64,000 bases of DNA from Methyloceanibacter stevinii (GCF_001723355.1 NZ_LPWE01000002.1:124001-188000), one strand, 5' to 3'; shown: positions 28,198-37,789, counted from the first letter of the stretch. Notes: generated from the sequence alone by a model not told the origin. Translations and numbers: made by a program.

Positions 28198-29386
28198 TTG
28201 GCCGCCGCGCAATACAGAGTGGACGAGAACGTGAGTCAGACCGCCAAGAGTTCCAGAAAAACACAAGATACTTCCGAGGATGCCGAAAACACCTCGAAGA
28301 ACGGGGGATCCAAGCTGCGCTGGATTGCGCTTGGTGTCCTGTTCGCGATCACGGTCATCGGTGTATTCGGCTATTGGCGCTACGCTGAAATCTACCCCTC
28401 CACCGACAATGCCTATACCGGCGCCGATATCGTGCGGATAGCGCCGCTTGTGGCCGGCCAGGTGATTGAAGTCTATGTCGAGGACGACCAGAAAGTCTCC
28501 AAGGGCGATCCCCTGTTCGACATCGACCCCGTGCCCTATGACGCCGCCCTGCGCGGCGCGCCCGCGCCCAGTTCGACGCAGCCGCGGACGCGGCCGGAAC
28601 CGAAGGCGAACCGCTGAAGGAAGCGGCGGCGGAGATGGAAGCCAAGCGCGTCGCCCTGGTCGATGCAATCGGCAAATACCGCGCAGCCGAAAAAGCCCAA
28701 CGCGCGAACGGCGCCTCGAATGCAGCGCCCAGTCCTGCCGTCACAAAAGCCCTCGTCGCGGTTCGCGAAGCCGAAACCGCCTTTCAGACAGCCCATCAGG
28801 CCTTCAGCGAAGCTCAGGACATGAGCATGGTCGTCACCGTTCCCACGGCGAAGCTCCGCGGGGCCGCCGCGCAGCTCGACAAGGCGACCGAGGATCGCGT
28901 GAAGACCCATGTGCTCTCGCCGGGTGACGGCTGGGTCTCCGATGTGCGCATCCGGCCCGGCGCGGTCATGAATGCCGGCATGCCGGCCTTCCCGCTCGTC
29001 GAGTCCGGACCTTGGTGGGTCAATGCGAATTTCAAGGAAACCGATCTCCAGCGCATCCGGAAGGGCAGCCGGCGACCATCAAGCTGGACATGTATCCCGG
29101 CTACGCCATCGAGGGTACGGTTGAGAGCATCAGCACCGGCTCCGGCGCCCTTTTCTCGGTGCTGCCGCCGGAGAACGCCACCGGCAACTGGGTGAAGGTG
29201 ACGCAACGTTTCCCGGTGCGGATCAGGATCGACGGCAAGCCGGATCCGAAGCGGCCCTTGCGCGTCGGCGCCACCGCCACGGTCACGGTCGATACGACGG
29301 GCGACGACAAGACCGCCGCTCAGGCCAAGACCGGCGCGCAGGCGGATGACGCCCCGCAGAATACCGCGAGTGCGGGCACACAATGA
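28198..29386 (+). pseudogene. HlyD/EmrA-type membrane fusion protein, two frameshifts
   Basis: The first part has one membrane helix and the biotinyl-lipoyl segment IAPLVAGQVIEVYVEDDQKV. Near 28560 the frame changes to ARAQFDAAADAAGTEGEPLK, continuing through the coiled coil to FKETDLQRIRKG near 29065. There one missing C restores GQPATIKLDMYPGYAIEG and the final barrel. Restored length is about 390 residues. It would bridge the EmrB-like pump to an outer channel. The start is unsure (TTG 28198 or GTG 28231). Both indels are in GC-only runs. The stop overlaps the emrB-like start. Confidence 0.8.
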
Positions 29387-31167
29387 CCGATCGGCCGCGC
29401 GGGGGGACCGCCGGCCGGAGCGCCGGAGGGCAGCGCCGGTCGGGCCGCACGCCGAAAAGATCGGCGGCGAAGACGGAAGCTCTCAAATCCCAAAGTCCAA
29501 AGTCTCAGAGCCAAGAAGCCGCGCAAGCGTCCGCACCGGTCGAGGCGGCTGATAAGTCGCCTGCGAAAAAGCAAGGCGGCAGACTTCGCGCCGCTAAGAC
29601 CGCCGGCGGCGGCGCCCGTCCCCCGGCGGCGAAAGAGACCCCGCCCCCGCCGCCGCCCAGGGATCGGGACGCACCTCCCGTGGCGCTTGTCGTCGCCGTG
29701 GTGCTCACGGCCATTCTGGAAGTGCTGGACATCACGATCGTCAATGTCGCCGTGCCCCATATGCTCGGCGCGTTCGCGGCCACGCCCGATCAGATCACCT
29801 GGATCTTGACCTCGTACATCGTCGCGGCGGCCGTCGTGGTGCCGCTCACCGGCTTCCTGTCCAACTGGCTCGGCCGCAGGCGGCTTCTGCTCGGATCGAT
29901 CACCGGGTTCGTCATCTCCTCGGTCCTGTGCGGACTGTCCTGGAATCTGGAGAGCATGGTCGTGTTCCGGCTGGCCCAGGGCGTGTTCGGCGCGCCGCTC
30001 GTGCCGCTCAGCCAGGCCATTCTGATGGATGCCTTCCCGCGCGATAAGCAAGGCCAGGCACTGGCCATCTTCGGGCTCGGCATCATGGTCGCACCGGTCA
30101 TCGGACCCTCCTTGGGCGGCTGGCTCACCGAGACCTATTCATGGCGCATGGTGTTCTACATCAACATCCCGGTCGGGGTGCTGGCGCTCCTGCTCTCGGT
30201 CGGCTATCTGCCTAAGCGGGCCATCAAGGACATTACGACGGACTGGATGGGGCTCGCCCTCCTCATCGCCGCCGTAGGAACGCTTCAGCTGGTGCTGGAC
30301 CAGGGGCATATGCGCGACTGGTTCGATTCGAAGGTCATCGTCACCCTCACGATCGTCTGCATCTTCACGACGGTCGCCTTCTTCATGCGCGGCTGGAACA
30401 AGACGAACAACATCATCGATCTTTCGCTCCTGAAGGACCGCAGCTTCGTCGCGGGCACCCTGGCGATCACGCTTTTCGGCATCAGCCTGTTCGGCTGGAT
30501 GGCGATCATGCCGCTCCTCACGCAACGCCTTCTCGGCTATCCGGCCGACCTCGCCGGCATGCTGTTTATCCCACGCGGCCTTGTGAGCGCCGCCATGCTC
30601 GCCATCACGGGCGGTCTGTTGATGCGCTTCGTCGACCCGCGCTGGCTCATCGGCGGCGGGCTGATCCTGACGGCGGCCGGCACGCTGCCAATGGCCTTTT
30701 TCAACCTTCAGGTGGATCCCTGGGCCATCATTGCGCCGACTCTTCTTGCGGGCGCGGGGACCGGCCTCTTCTTCGTGCCGCTCACGGCCGTTGCCTTCGC
30801 GGACGTGCCGAATTCCAAGTACGACGAGGCGGCGGGAATCTATGCCTTGATGCGTGGAATCGGCGGGTCGGCCGGCATCGCCATCGTGAGTTGGCTATTT
30901 GTGCGCCAGGCGCACATTCACTTCGCCGAGCTCACCGCTCACATTACGCCCTATAACCGCGATCTCCTGCCCTACCTCACCGAGCGCGGACTGACGCCAC
31001 AGGATCCGCAGGCAGGCGCAGCCGTGATGCAGGAGATCGCGCGGCAAGCGCAAATGCTCGCATTCGACGACATCTTCTGGTTCATCGGGATCTGCACGTT
31101 AGCCATCGTGCCGGTGATCTTCTTCATGTCCCGGCCGAAGACGACAGGCGTGGTGGTCGCGCACTAA
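29383..31167 (+). CDS. DHA2-type MFS multidrug efflux transporter (EmrB-like)
   Basis: 594 residues. The membrane part has fourteen segments and DHA2 features: EVLDITIVNVAVPHMLG in TM1, WILTSYIVAAAVVVPLTGFL, and LPKRAIKDI. The N-terminal 95 residues are a Lys/Ala/Pro/Ser-rich cytoplasmic extension, long for EmrB. ATG 29383 overlaps the HlyD-type stop (ATGA), so translation is coupled and the pair should form one tripartite pump. Substrates are unknown; no regulator lies beside it. Confidence 0.9.
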   Translation: MTDRPRGGTAGRSAGGQRRSGRTPKRSAAKTEALKSQSPKSQSQEAAQASAPVEAADKSPAKKQGGRLRAAKTAGGGARPPAAKETPPPPPPRDRDAPPVALVVAVVLTAILEVLDITIVNVAVPHMLGAFAATPDQITWILTSYIVAAAVVVPLTGFLSNWLGRRRLLLGSITGFVISSVLCGLSWNLESMVVFRLAQGVFGAPLVPLSQAILMDAFPRDKQGQALAIFGLGIMVAPVIGPSLGGWLTETYSWRMVFYINIPVGVLALLLSVGYLPKRAIKDITTDWMGLALLIAAVGTLQLVLDQGHMRDWFDSKVIVTLTIVCIFTTVAFFMRGWNKTNNIIDLSLLKDRSFVAGTLAITLFGISLFGWMAIMPLLTQRLLGYPADLAGMLFIPRGLVSAAMLAITGGLLMRFVDPRWLIGGGLILTAAGTLPMAFFNLQVDPWAIIAPTLLAGAGTGLFFVPLTAVAFADVPNSKYDEAAGIYALMRGIGGSAGIAIVSWLFVRQAHIHFAELTAHITPYNRDLLPYLTERGLTPQDPQAGAAVMQEIARQAQMLAFDDIFWFIGICTLAIVPVIFFMSRPKTTGVVVAH

Positions 31168-31211
31168 GCGCGGCGCCCAGCCTTAATCGATCCGTCAGAG
31201 TCGGGTTGCTG

Positions 31212-31580
31212 CTACCAGCAGACTTTCGCGCCCGACGTGCAGACCGATGGCGACACGACGCCTCTCCAGCACGTCGTGTGGGCGGTCGATGTGATGATAT
31301 CGGGCTTTTGGTAGAGGTCCGGCGTCACTTCCCCGCGCCAATACGGATTGGGCTTTGGCCGCGCCGGCGAGAGCGTGACCTGGCTCACACGCCACTTCGC
31401 CTTCACAGCCTCGATCTCGTTTTTCAGAGCCGTCAGAGACGCTTGGACCGCAAATGACTTGAACGGTCCGTCATCGGTGGCAAACACGGTCGCACACCGA
31501 GCCTGAGCGCCTCCACTCTGTGCCATGACGAATCCAATCGCCGCGATTGTCAGTGCAAAGGCACGCCGATACGACCCCAT
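31212..31580 (-). CDS. Secreted protein of unknown function, twin 1
   Basis: 122 residues with a signal peptide (cleavage near GGAQA). The mature part ends in a conserved block: YWRGEVTPDLYQKPDIITS, then HTTCWRGVVSPSVCTSGAKVCW. Start ATG 31580 has AAGGAGGCTTCG in front, identical to the leader of its twin. Cysteines suggest a compact periplasmic protein. The family is not recognised. Confidence 0.8.
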   Translation of the reverse strand: MGSYRRAFALTIAAIGFVMAQSGGAQARCATVFATDDGPFKSFAVQASLTALKNEIEAVKAKWRVSQVTLSPARPKPNPYWRGEVTPDLYQKPDIITSTAHTTCWRGVVSPSVCTSGAKVCW

Positions 31581-31607
31581 CGAAGCCTCCTTAGGATACG
31601 TTGACCG

Positions 31608-31976
31608 CTACCAGCAGACCTTGGCGCCGGACGTGCACACCGTCGGCGAGACCACGCCCGACCAGCAGATGGTGTGCCCCTGCGACGTGACCACATCGGG
31701 CTTCTGATAAAGGCTCGGGGACACGGAATCGCGCCAGTAAGGCTGCGGCTTTGCGCGCATGGGCGAGATGGAAACGCTGCGAAGGCGTTTCGAGGCCTTG
31801 AATTCCGCAATAGCTTCTCTGAGGGCGTTCTGAGACCGGGCGACCGCCGTCCTCTTGTCGACACCATCGGCTGTCCCGGACAACCCAACGCAGCCTGCTT
31901 GCGCGGTCGCGCCAAGAGACAGGCAGAACCCAGCCGCCACGAATGCCAGTGCAACGGCGCGCCAATACGACCTCAT
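31608..31976 (-). CDS. Secreted protein of unknown function, twin 2
   Basis: 122 residues starting at ATG 31976, with the same AAGGAGGCTTCG leader as twin 1 and a signal peptide ending ATAQA. The C-terminus YWRDSVSPSLYQKPDVVTS then HTICWSGVVSPTVCTSGAKVCW is nearly identical to its twin, while the N-terminal mature half has diverged. The 27-bp gap between the genes supports a tandem duplication transcribed together. Confidence 0.8.
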   Translation of the reverse strand: MRSYWRAVALAFVAAGFCLSLGATAQAGCVGLSGTADGVDKRTAVARSQNALREAIAEFKASKRLRSVSISPMRAKPQPYWRDSVSPSLYQKPDVVTSQGHTICWSGVVSPTVCTSGAKVCW

Positions 31977-32163
31977 CGAAGCCTCCTTAGGACGTGTAGA
32001 ATGGGAAAGTTGTACGAGCCGCAATCACCCGATTCCAGCCGCTTGCGCCCACCGCAAATGGGTTCTCCACTTCCTGTTACCCATCTGCCACAGTCTAAGG
32101 CCATTTTTAAAGCGAATTGGTCGTCAGCGCACGTCCTGCGCAGGAATATGAAGGTAGGTCGAC

Positions 32164-32967
32164 ATGTCCTCCAAGCTCGTTGTTGTGACCGGCGCTTCCA
32201 GCGGCATCGGAGAGGCCACGGCGCGGCGCTTCGGCCAGGCCGGTGCGCATGTGGTGCTGCTGGCCCGCAACGCCGAACGGCTGGAGCGCACTGCGCGCGA
32301 CGTGCGCGATGCGGGCGGCAAGGCGACGGCGCTCGCCGTCGATCTGCAAAATAGAGCGGAAACGCTGGGCGCGGCAGCGCGCATCTCGGGCGACATCGGA
32401 ACGCCAGACCTTCTCGTCAACAATGCGGGCGTCGGCCGCTGGCGCCCCCTTGTCGAAACCGGCCCCGACGAGGCCGCCGCCATGATCGGCGTTCCCTACC
32501 TTGCCGCCTTCAATCTGACCCGCGCCTTCGCACCTGCCATGATCGAGCGCGGTTCGGGCGGCATCGCCTTCGTGACCTCACCCGCCTCCTATCTCGCATG
32601 GCCCAACGCGAGCGCCTATATCGCCGCACGCCGGGCGATCGCCGGATTCGCCGAGTCGCTGCAAAGCGAGCTGAAGCCGGCGGGAATTTTCGTCACCATC
32701 GTCGTGCTGGGGGCCGTCGAAACCCCCTATTTCGAGAACAATCCCGGGAGCCGCGAAAACATCCCGGAACTCGGTCCCCGGCTCGCGCCCGTGTTGACGG
32801 CAGAACAGGCGGCGGAGGCCTTGTTCCAAGGCACAGAGCAAAAGAAGCGGTTTGTCGTGAAGCCGGCGATCTACCGGGCGCTGTTCGTCATGAACGCGCT
32901 GTTTCCGAAAACGGTCGCCAGCCAGGTCCGCCGCGCCGCCAAGAAGGCTAAGAAGGCCGGCGCCTAG
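32164..32967 (+). CDS. SDR-family oxidoreductase with Arg in place of the catalytic Lys
   Basis: 267 residues: TGASSGIG cofactor site at about residue 9, NNAG at about 88. The catalytic motif reads SAYIAARRAIAGF, so the canonical YxxxK is YxxxR. The Ser is in TSPASY. The C-terminal 30 residues are basic (RRAAKKAKKAGA) and may be membrane-proximal. The substitution may alter or remove dehydrogenase activity. Its TAG stop (32965-32967) overlaps the stop of the convergent CorA gene. Confidence 0.85.
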   Translation: MSSKLVVVTGASSGIGEATARRFGQAGAHVVLLARNAERLERTARDVRDAGGKATALAVDLQNRAETLGAAARISGDIGTPDLLVNNAGVGRWRPLVETGPDEAAAMIGVPYLAAFNLTRAFAPAMIERGSGGIAFVTSPASYLAWPNASAYIAARRAIAGFAESLQSELKPAGIFVTIVVLGAVETPYFENNPGSRENIPELGPRLAPVLTAEQAAEALFQGTEQKKRFVVKPAIYRALFVMNALFPKTVASQVRRAAKKAKKAGA

Positions 32968-33949
32968 CGCCGCAGCATGCCGAGCCGCTTCAAGATGTAG
33001 AGACGAGGCCTGACGCGCCGATAAGCAGCAGCATGGTCACGATGAAGCCCGAGCGGTCGTGCTCCAACGGCAAGCCTCCGACATTCATGCCGAAGATCGA
33101 GGAGATCACGCCGGCGGGCAAAAACACCGTCGTTACGATTGTCAGCAGTTGAAGGTTGCGGTTGGTCTGGTCGGTCATCCGCAGCGAAACCTCTTCCTGC
33201 AGCAGGTGCGCGCGGTCCCGCAAGGCGACCATCTCATGATCGAGCCAGTCGAGCCGCTGCGCGATATGGCTCGTTTTGAGCACGTGGGCTTTGCCCGTGG
33301 TTTGCCAGGCATTCTGCTCGAACCGTCCGATCACGGACCGTTGCGTCGACAACAGCCGGTGCAGCCGCACGGCGAGACGCCGGCATTTGGCCAGCCGTTT
33401 GGGGATATCGTCCTCGAGATCCACGATGAGCCGTTCCTCGATGAAGTCCAGCTCATCGCTGATGGCTTCCGACTTCTCCTCGACCCCTGTCGTAACTTGC
33501 ATGAAGATCGACTCGAGCAAGGCCGTATGGTTCTTCGGGTTTTGGCCGGAGCGAAGCGACTTCCGCACGGCTTCGATCGAATGCAGGCCGTCCCGGCGCC
33601 CGGTGATCAGAAGTTTTTCCGTGGCCACGAAGTGCAGGAGCCCGAGTTCGTCCGAAAGGCCCTCGAGCCGATAGACCAAATCCGCGAAGACCCCGTAGAC
33701 ACAGGCATCGTCCGCGTGCAGCTGCTGGCGATCGCCGACGGACAACAGTAGATCTAGGGCTGCCTTGGGCAGGTCGGGGACATGGGCGCGCAGATAGGGC
33801 GCGACGCGGGCGTCGGCCAGGTTGACGTGCACCCAAAGCCAGCCATCGTCGCCGCTGTGGCCGAGCGCGCCGGGCGGCAACATGCACTCGGAAAGCTCCT
33901 GCGATGCCCCGTCGGCGCTGAAGCGGAACGCCCAGACAGTCCCGGGCAA
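32964..33949 (-). CDS. CorA/ZntB-type divalent metal transporter, frameshifted
   Basis: The frame from 33949 has the CorA long-helix domain and the FGMNVGGLP signature of the first membrane segment. It stops at 32990 in the second segment; shifting one base near 33003-33010 gives LYILKRLGMLRR and a stop at 32964, the usual C-terminus. The TTG start at 33949 may also be false: ATG 34023 (GAGAGGAGAAC upstream) begins MSQTQAAKPSAVS in another frame and would join with one base restored near 33965. Length is then about 350 residues. It probably moves Mg2+, Zn2+ or Co2+. Confidence 0.8.
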
Positions 33950-34111
33950 CAGTCCGAGGGCGGCTCCGTAGCCGTGGGCGGCACTGAAACGGCAGAGGGC
34001 TTAGCGGCCTGAGTTTGCGACATGTTCTCCTCTCGTCGTGTGAGGAGAGACTCCAAACATTGCACTCTTGTGACAGTCGTTTTGGCGCCCGGCCCGCACG
34101 CGTCGACGGCG

Positions 34112-34555
34112 CTAGGGGGCTGCCGGAATGGCGAGCAACGACTTGATGGCGGAACGAGGCCGGGCAAGGTCCGCCAAGGTGTAGCCGTCCAGAACGTCTA
34201 GGAAAGCCTCGCCCGCTCGGTGCAGGGCCTTGCGCAGCACACAGCACCGTTCGATGGCGCAGCCCTCGTCCAGCGGCGGGAAGCACGGCACCAGCGCCAT
34301 GTCCGGTTCCGTATGGCGCACCACGTCGCCCAAAGAGATGCGCTCTGGCCGGCGGGCAAGGCGCAGACCCCCGCCCCTGCCCCGGACGGTCTCCACATAG
34401 CCGGCAACGCCGAGCTCATGCGCAACCTTGGTGAGATGGTTCTTCGAGATCCCGTACGCCTCGGCGACTTCGGCGATGGTGGCCAGGTCGCCATCCTTGA
34501 CCGCGACGTACATCAGCAACCGCAGCGCATAGTCGCTATAGACGGTGAGGCGCAT
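34112..34555 (-). CDS. Rrf2-family regulator, NsrR-like
   Basis: 147 residues with the Rrf2 winged helix (MRLTVYSDYALRLLMYVAV and TKVAHELGVAGYVETVRGRGGG). The cluster-binding cysteines are present as CFPPLDEGCAIERCC, matching the NsrR-type C-x7-C-x4-C spacing, so it probably carries an NO-sensing Fe-S cluster. It is divergent from the truncated globin gene, a typical target. Start ATG 34555 follows AAAGGAGATCGCC. Confidence 0.85.
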   Translation of the reverse strand: MRLTVYSDYALRLLMYVAVKDGDLATIAEVAEAYGISKNHLTKVAHELGVAGYVETVRGRGGGLRLARRPERISLGDVVRHTEPDMALVPCFPPLDEGCAIERCCVLRKALHRAGEAFLDVLDGYTLADLARPRSAIKSLLAIPAAP

Positions 34556-34580
34556 GGCGATCTCCTTTCGGCTAAAACAT

Positions 34581-34593
34581 ATATTTTCAATAT
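34581..34593. promoter_or_regulatory. Putative NsrR operator
   Basis: ATATT-TTC-AATAT is a perfect inverted repeat in the AT-rich divergent spacer between the Rrf2 gene and the globin gene. Its position and base composition fit NsrR-like control; the exact consensus cannot be verified here. Confidence 0.4.
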
Positions 34594-34665
34594 TGCTTTA
34601 TATCAAGCCGCGCGATAAAAGTCGCATCTACGGTACATCTTTCTAGCCCTGCGATGGAGTTGAAC

Positions 34666-35121
34666 ATGACGGACTGCCCCGGCGTGGATTGTGTCACACA
34701 AGAGTCCAGTGAAACGCCGCTGACCGACGACGGCATCCGGCTTCTGGTCGACCGCTTCTATGTCAGGGTGCGTCAAGACGCTTTGCTCGGTCCGGTCTTC
34801 ACCCGCGCCATCGCCGACGACGCGTGGCCCCAGCACCTCGCCACGATGCGCGATTTCTGGTCGTCGGTGATGCTCACCTCGGGCCGCTATCACGGCAACC
34901 CCGTCGCCGCCCACCGGGGCCTCGACGGCATCAAGCCGGCGCATTTCGAGCGCTGGCTCGCCCTGTTCGGCGAAACCTGCCGCGAGTTGTTCGGCGACGA
35001 GACAGCAGCAACCTTCATGGACAAAGCCAACCGGATCGCCACGAGCCTCCAGCTCGCGATGTTCTATCGGCCCGAGAATGATGAGCCGGCGCTACAGCAG
35101 ACGCGGGCCGCCGGCGCCTAG
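34666..35121 (+). CDS. Group III truncated hemoglobin
   Basis: 151 residues. The proximal His lies in KPAHFERWLALF, the F-helix pattern of group III truncated globins, with the B/E helices VDRFYVRVRQDALLG and FWSSVMLTSGRYHG. Such globins bind O2 and NO and help detoxify NO. ATG 34666 has GGAG six bases upstream and is preferred over ATG 34654. Divergent NsrR-like control is expected. The stop overlaps the CLC stop by 3 bp. Confidence 0.85.
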   Translation: MTDCPGVDCVTQESSETPLTDDGIRLLVDRFYVRVRQDALLGPVFTRAIADDAWPQHLATMRDFWSSVMLTSGRYHGNPVAAHRGLDGIKPAHFERWLALFGETCRELFGDETAATFMDKANRIATSLQLAMFYRPENDEPALQQTRAAGA

Positions 35122-36747
35122 CGGTGCTCCTCGACGCTGGTGGCGATGAGTTCCTTGTTGAAGGCCCGTAGCGCGTGCGCTTGGGAGAGCCTGCCGACGA
35201 TCCGGCTGCGATCGTGCGGATCCACGACGGGCAACGTCTCGGCGCCCAGCGTGTCGAAGGCGCGCAACGCCGTCTCCAGCGTCTCGTTGGACGGAATCGC
35301 GTGCTCGCGATCGCCTTCGGGAAGCTCGGTCGGTTCCTCCTCGGTCAAGGGGCGCATGATGTCCGCCACGTGCAGATCCCGCATGATGGTGCGATGGGGC
35401 CCCTCGTGAAGGACGATGCCGCGTGATTCCAGCTGGGCCTGGAACAGAGAGCGGCCGAGGATGGCCTGGTTGATGCCATTGGCGACAGCGACCGTGAGAA
35501 GCAGCGCGAGGCTCAATTCGAAACCACCGGTCAGCTCGAACACCATCACCGTCGTCGAAATCGGCGCGCCAAGCACGGCCGCAGCCACCGCCCCCATGCC
35601 GAGAATGGCATAGAGCCCCTCGCTGGAGCCGACCTCCGGAACCGCCGCGGCCGCGATGAGACCGAAGGCGCCGCCGGTCATGGCGCCGAGATAGAGGGCC
35701 GGAGAAAACACCCCGCCGCCGAAGCGCGAACTCAGAGTGATGGCCGTCGCCACGGTCTTGAGCCCGATCAGCAGCAGCATCATGCCGATGGTCAGCTGGT
35801 CCTTCAGCGCCGCATCCGTCGTGTCGTAGCCCACCCCCAGCACCTCGGGGAACCAGATGGCGATGATGCCCACCATCAGACCGCCGATCACCGGACGCAT
35901 GACGAGCGGGATGTTGACGTTGCGCGCCGCCCAGTCCGTGCTGAGGATGGTCAGTTGAAACACGACCGCGACGGCGGCCGCGACAATGCCGAGCAGAATG
36001 AAGGCCGGCACTTCGAGATAGGAGGCAATGCTGTAGCTCGGGACGATAAACGCGGCCACGTCGCCGAACCAGGCCTGCGACACGATCGTGGCCACGACCG
36101 ACGAGAGCACCAGCGGCACGAACGTACGGATCGAGAAATGACCCAGGATGACCTCCTGCGCGAACAGCACGCCCGCGATCGGTGCGTTGAACGAGGCGCG
36201 ACCGCGCCGGCCGCGCCCGAGGCCAGCAGCGTCCGCCGTGCCGCGTTGGGCAGATTGAGGTTTTCGGAAAAGGCCACGGCAATGCTGGCGCCGAGATGGA
36301 CGATCGGCCCCTCCCGGCCGGCGCTGCCGCCGCACCCGAGCGAGAGCGCGCTGGTCACGGCGCTGATCAGGCCCTGACCAAGATGCAGGCCGCGCCCGCC
36401 GTTGACGCGCGCCTCCATGACATCCGGCACCGCCACGGTCCGTTTGGCCGTCAGCGCATAGCGCAGCAGTAGCCCGACAAACAGACCGCCCACGGCGGGC
36501 GCCAGCATGACGACCCACCAGGCTGGTGCCGCGCCGCCGCCGCCACGTGTTCGGACATGGTGTGGAGCCAGGGCCACTGGAAGACGCCGATGGCGAGACG
36601 GAAAAGAATGGCGGCCACGCCCGTGGCCAGCCCGATCAGCGGCGCCAGGAGCCAGACGGTCGTCTGCCGTGTCTCCTGGAAATGCTTGAGATTGGGGATC
36701 GTCCAGCGTCGGGCCGTATCCAGGAGTTGGGCGCGTCTCAAAGCCAT
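35118..36747 (-). pseudogene. CLC-type chloride channel/transporter with CBS domains, two frameshifts
   Basis: Start ATG 36747 opens with TM1 (LLAPLIGLATGVAAILFRLA). Near 36530-36545 a GCG repeat shifts the frame to APAWWVVMLAPAVGG, which carries GREGP. Near 36196 a missing G shifts to ASFNAPIAGVLFAQEV, followed by GGGVFSPALYLG and a C-terminal CBS pair (from about 35400). Restored length is about 543 residues. The selectivity motifs are intact. The protein would exchange Cl-/H+ or conduct chloride. Both indels are in GC-rich runs and are likely artefacts. Confidence 0.85.
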
Positions 36748-36818
36748 AGAATGGGTTTAAGGTTGCGCGCCTCCCCACTCAAGCACTTGTCGCACGCCAT
36801 TCACGGGACTGCTCCGGC

Positions 36819-37277
36819 CTAGACCACTTCTTTCGGCATCCGGGTCGGCATCTCCGGGAACGTCGGCACATCCGGATCCAGGTGGCGCCAGGACGGTGCG
36901 CGGCTGGCGAAGACGACCATCTGAGGTCTGGCGATTTCCAGATCGTCCAGACTCGACGCTTTGATAAAGACTTTGTCCGGCATCATGGAGTTGCGCATCA
37001 GCACGGACGCCCCGCAATCGGGGCAGAACCCTTGGCTGACGATATTTCCACTGTCCGCGGTGGTGTCGAAGTATTTCAAGGTCCCCGTCAACGTGAAGGC
37101 ATCGTCCGGCACGAAGAGATTCGTGCTGTGGTCCGTTCCGCTGCTCTTGCGGCAGGCTTCGCAGTGACACTGACCGACGAGGACCGGTCCGACCGCGCTC
37201 TCATAGTGGACGGCGCCGCACAGGCAGCTGCCCGTGAAGCCTCCATTCTTATCCGTCGCCGATGTTTCGTCCGCCAT
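36819..37277 (-). CDS. GFA-family (glutathione-dependent formaldehyde-activating-like) protein
   Basis: 152 residues. Zinc-binding pattern is complete: CLCGAVHY near residue 18, CHCEACRKSSG near 38 and FCPDCGASV near 88. The GFA/CENP-V-type fold binds glutathione conjugates in some members; the substrate here is unknown. ATG 37277 follows AAGGAGAACAAG. It is divergent from an HxlR regulator, which probably controls it. Confidence 0.9.
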   Translation of the reverse strand: MADETSATDKNGGFTGSCLCGAVHYESAVGPVLVGQCHCEACRKSSGTDHSTNLFVPDDAFTLTGTLKYFDTTADSGNIVSQGFCPDCGASVLMRNSMMPDKVFIKASSLDDLEIARPQMVVFASRAPSWRHLDPDVPTFPEMPTRMPKEVV

Positions 37278-37344
37278 CTTGTTCTCCTTGCGCTTCCGGC
37301 ATGCTCCAAGGCCCCCGCCACGGGAACCGCCGCCACGATAGCCA

Positions 37345-37374
37345 GTCACTTGTAACTTGCAAGCTAGAAGTGAC
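37345..37374. promoter_or_regulatory. Inverted repeat between GFA and HxlR genes
   Basis: GTCACTT (37345-37351) and AAGTGAC (37368-37374) are perfect arms 16 bp apart, with CTTGCAAG inside. The site lies between the two start codons, as expected for a self-regulating HxlR dimer. Confidence 0.5.
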
Positions 37375-37386
37375 ATACTCGATGCC

Positions 37387-37743
37387 ATGGATGATTCGCG
37401 ATCAGGCTGCCCCATCGCCATGACCCTCGATATCGTGGGGGACCGCTGGACGCTGGTGATTCTCCGCGACCTCCTCATGGGGAAGCGGCGGTTCTCCCAG
37501 TTCCTGGAATCGCCCGAGCGGGTCGCGACCAACGTCCTGACCGATCGTCTAGCCCTGATGGAGCGCGAGGGGCTGGTCACGAAAACGCTCTACCAGGAGC
37601 GGCCAAAACGGTACGAATACAGGCTTTCCGAGAAGGGCGAGGCCTTGCTGCCGGTGCTTCAGGCTATGGCCCGCTGGGGCAATCGCTTCATTCCCAGCTC
37701 TTGGCCCGCGCCCGAAGAGTTCCTTGACCTTAAGGCGCCATAG
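37387..37743 (+). CDS. HxlR-family transcriptional regulator
   Basis: 118 residues from ATG 37387 (MDDSRSGCPIAMTLDIVGDR). The winged helix VGDRWTLVILRDLLMGKRRF and ERVATNVLTDRLALMEREGL are HxlR signatures. Cys8 in SGCPI is the position that senses electrophiles or redox in YodB/HypR relatives. It is divergent from the GFA gene, which fits a thiol-stress or aldehyde response. A TTG at 37357 is an alternative start. Confidence 0.88.
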   Translation: MDDSRSGCPIAMTLDIVGDRWTLVILRDLLMGKRRFSQFLESPERVATNVLTDRLALMEREGLVTKTLYQERPKRYEYRLSEKGEALLPVLQAMARWGNRFIPSSWPAPEEFLDLKAP

Positions 37744-37789
37744 GCCGCGCAGGTCCATGGGCCGGAGCGGAAAGCTCATTCGACCTTCG

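Noticed and set aside
33754-34167. Separate gene starting MSQTQAAKPSAVS
   Set aside because: Only the first 15-20 codons look like a gene start; the rest is a shadow of CorA. It is better explained as the CorA N-terminus in a shifted frame.
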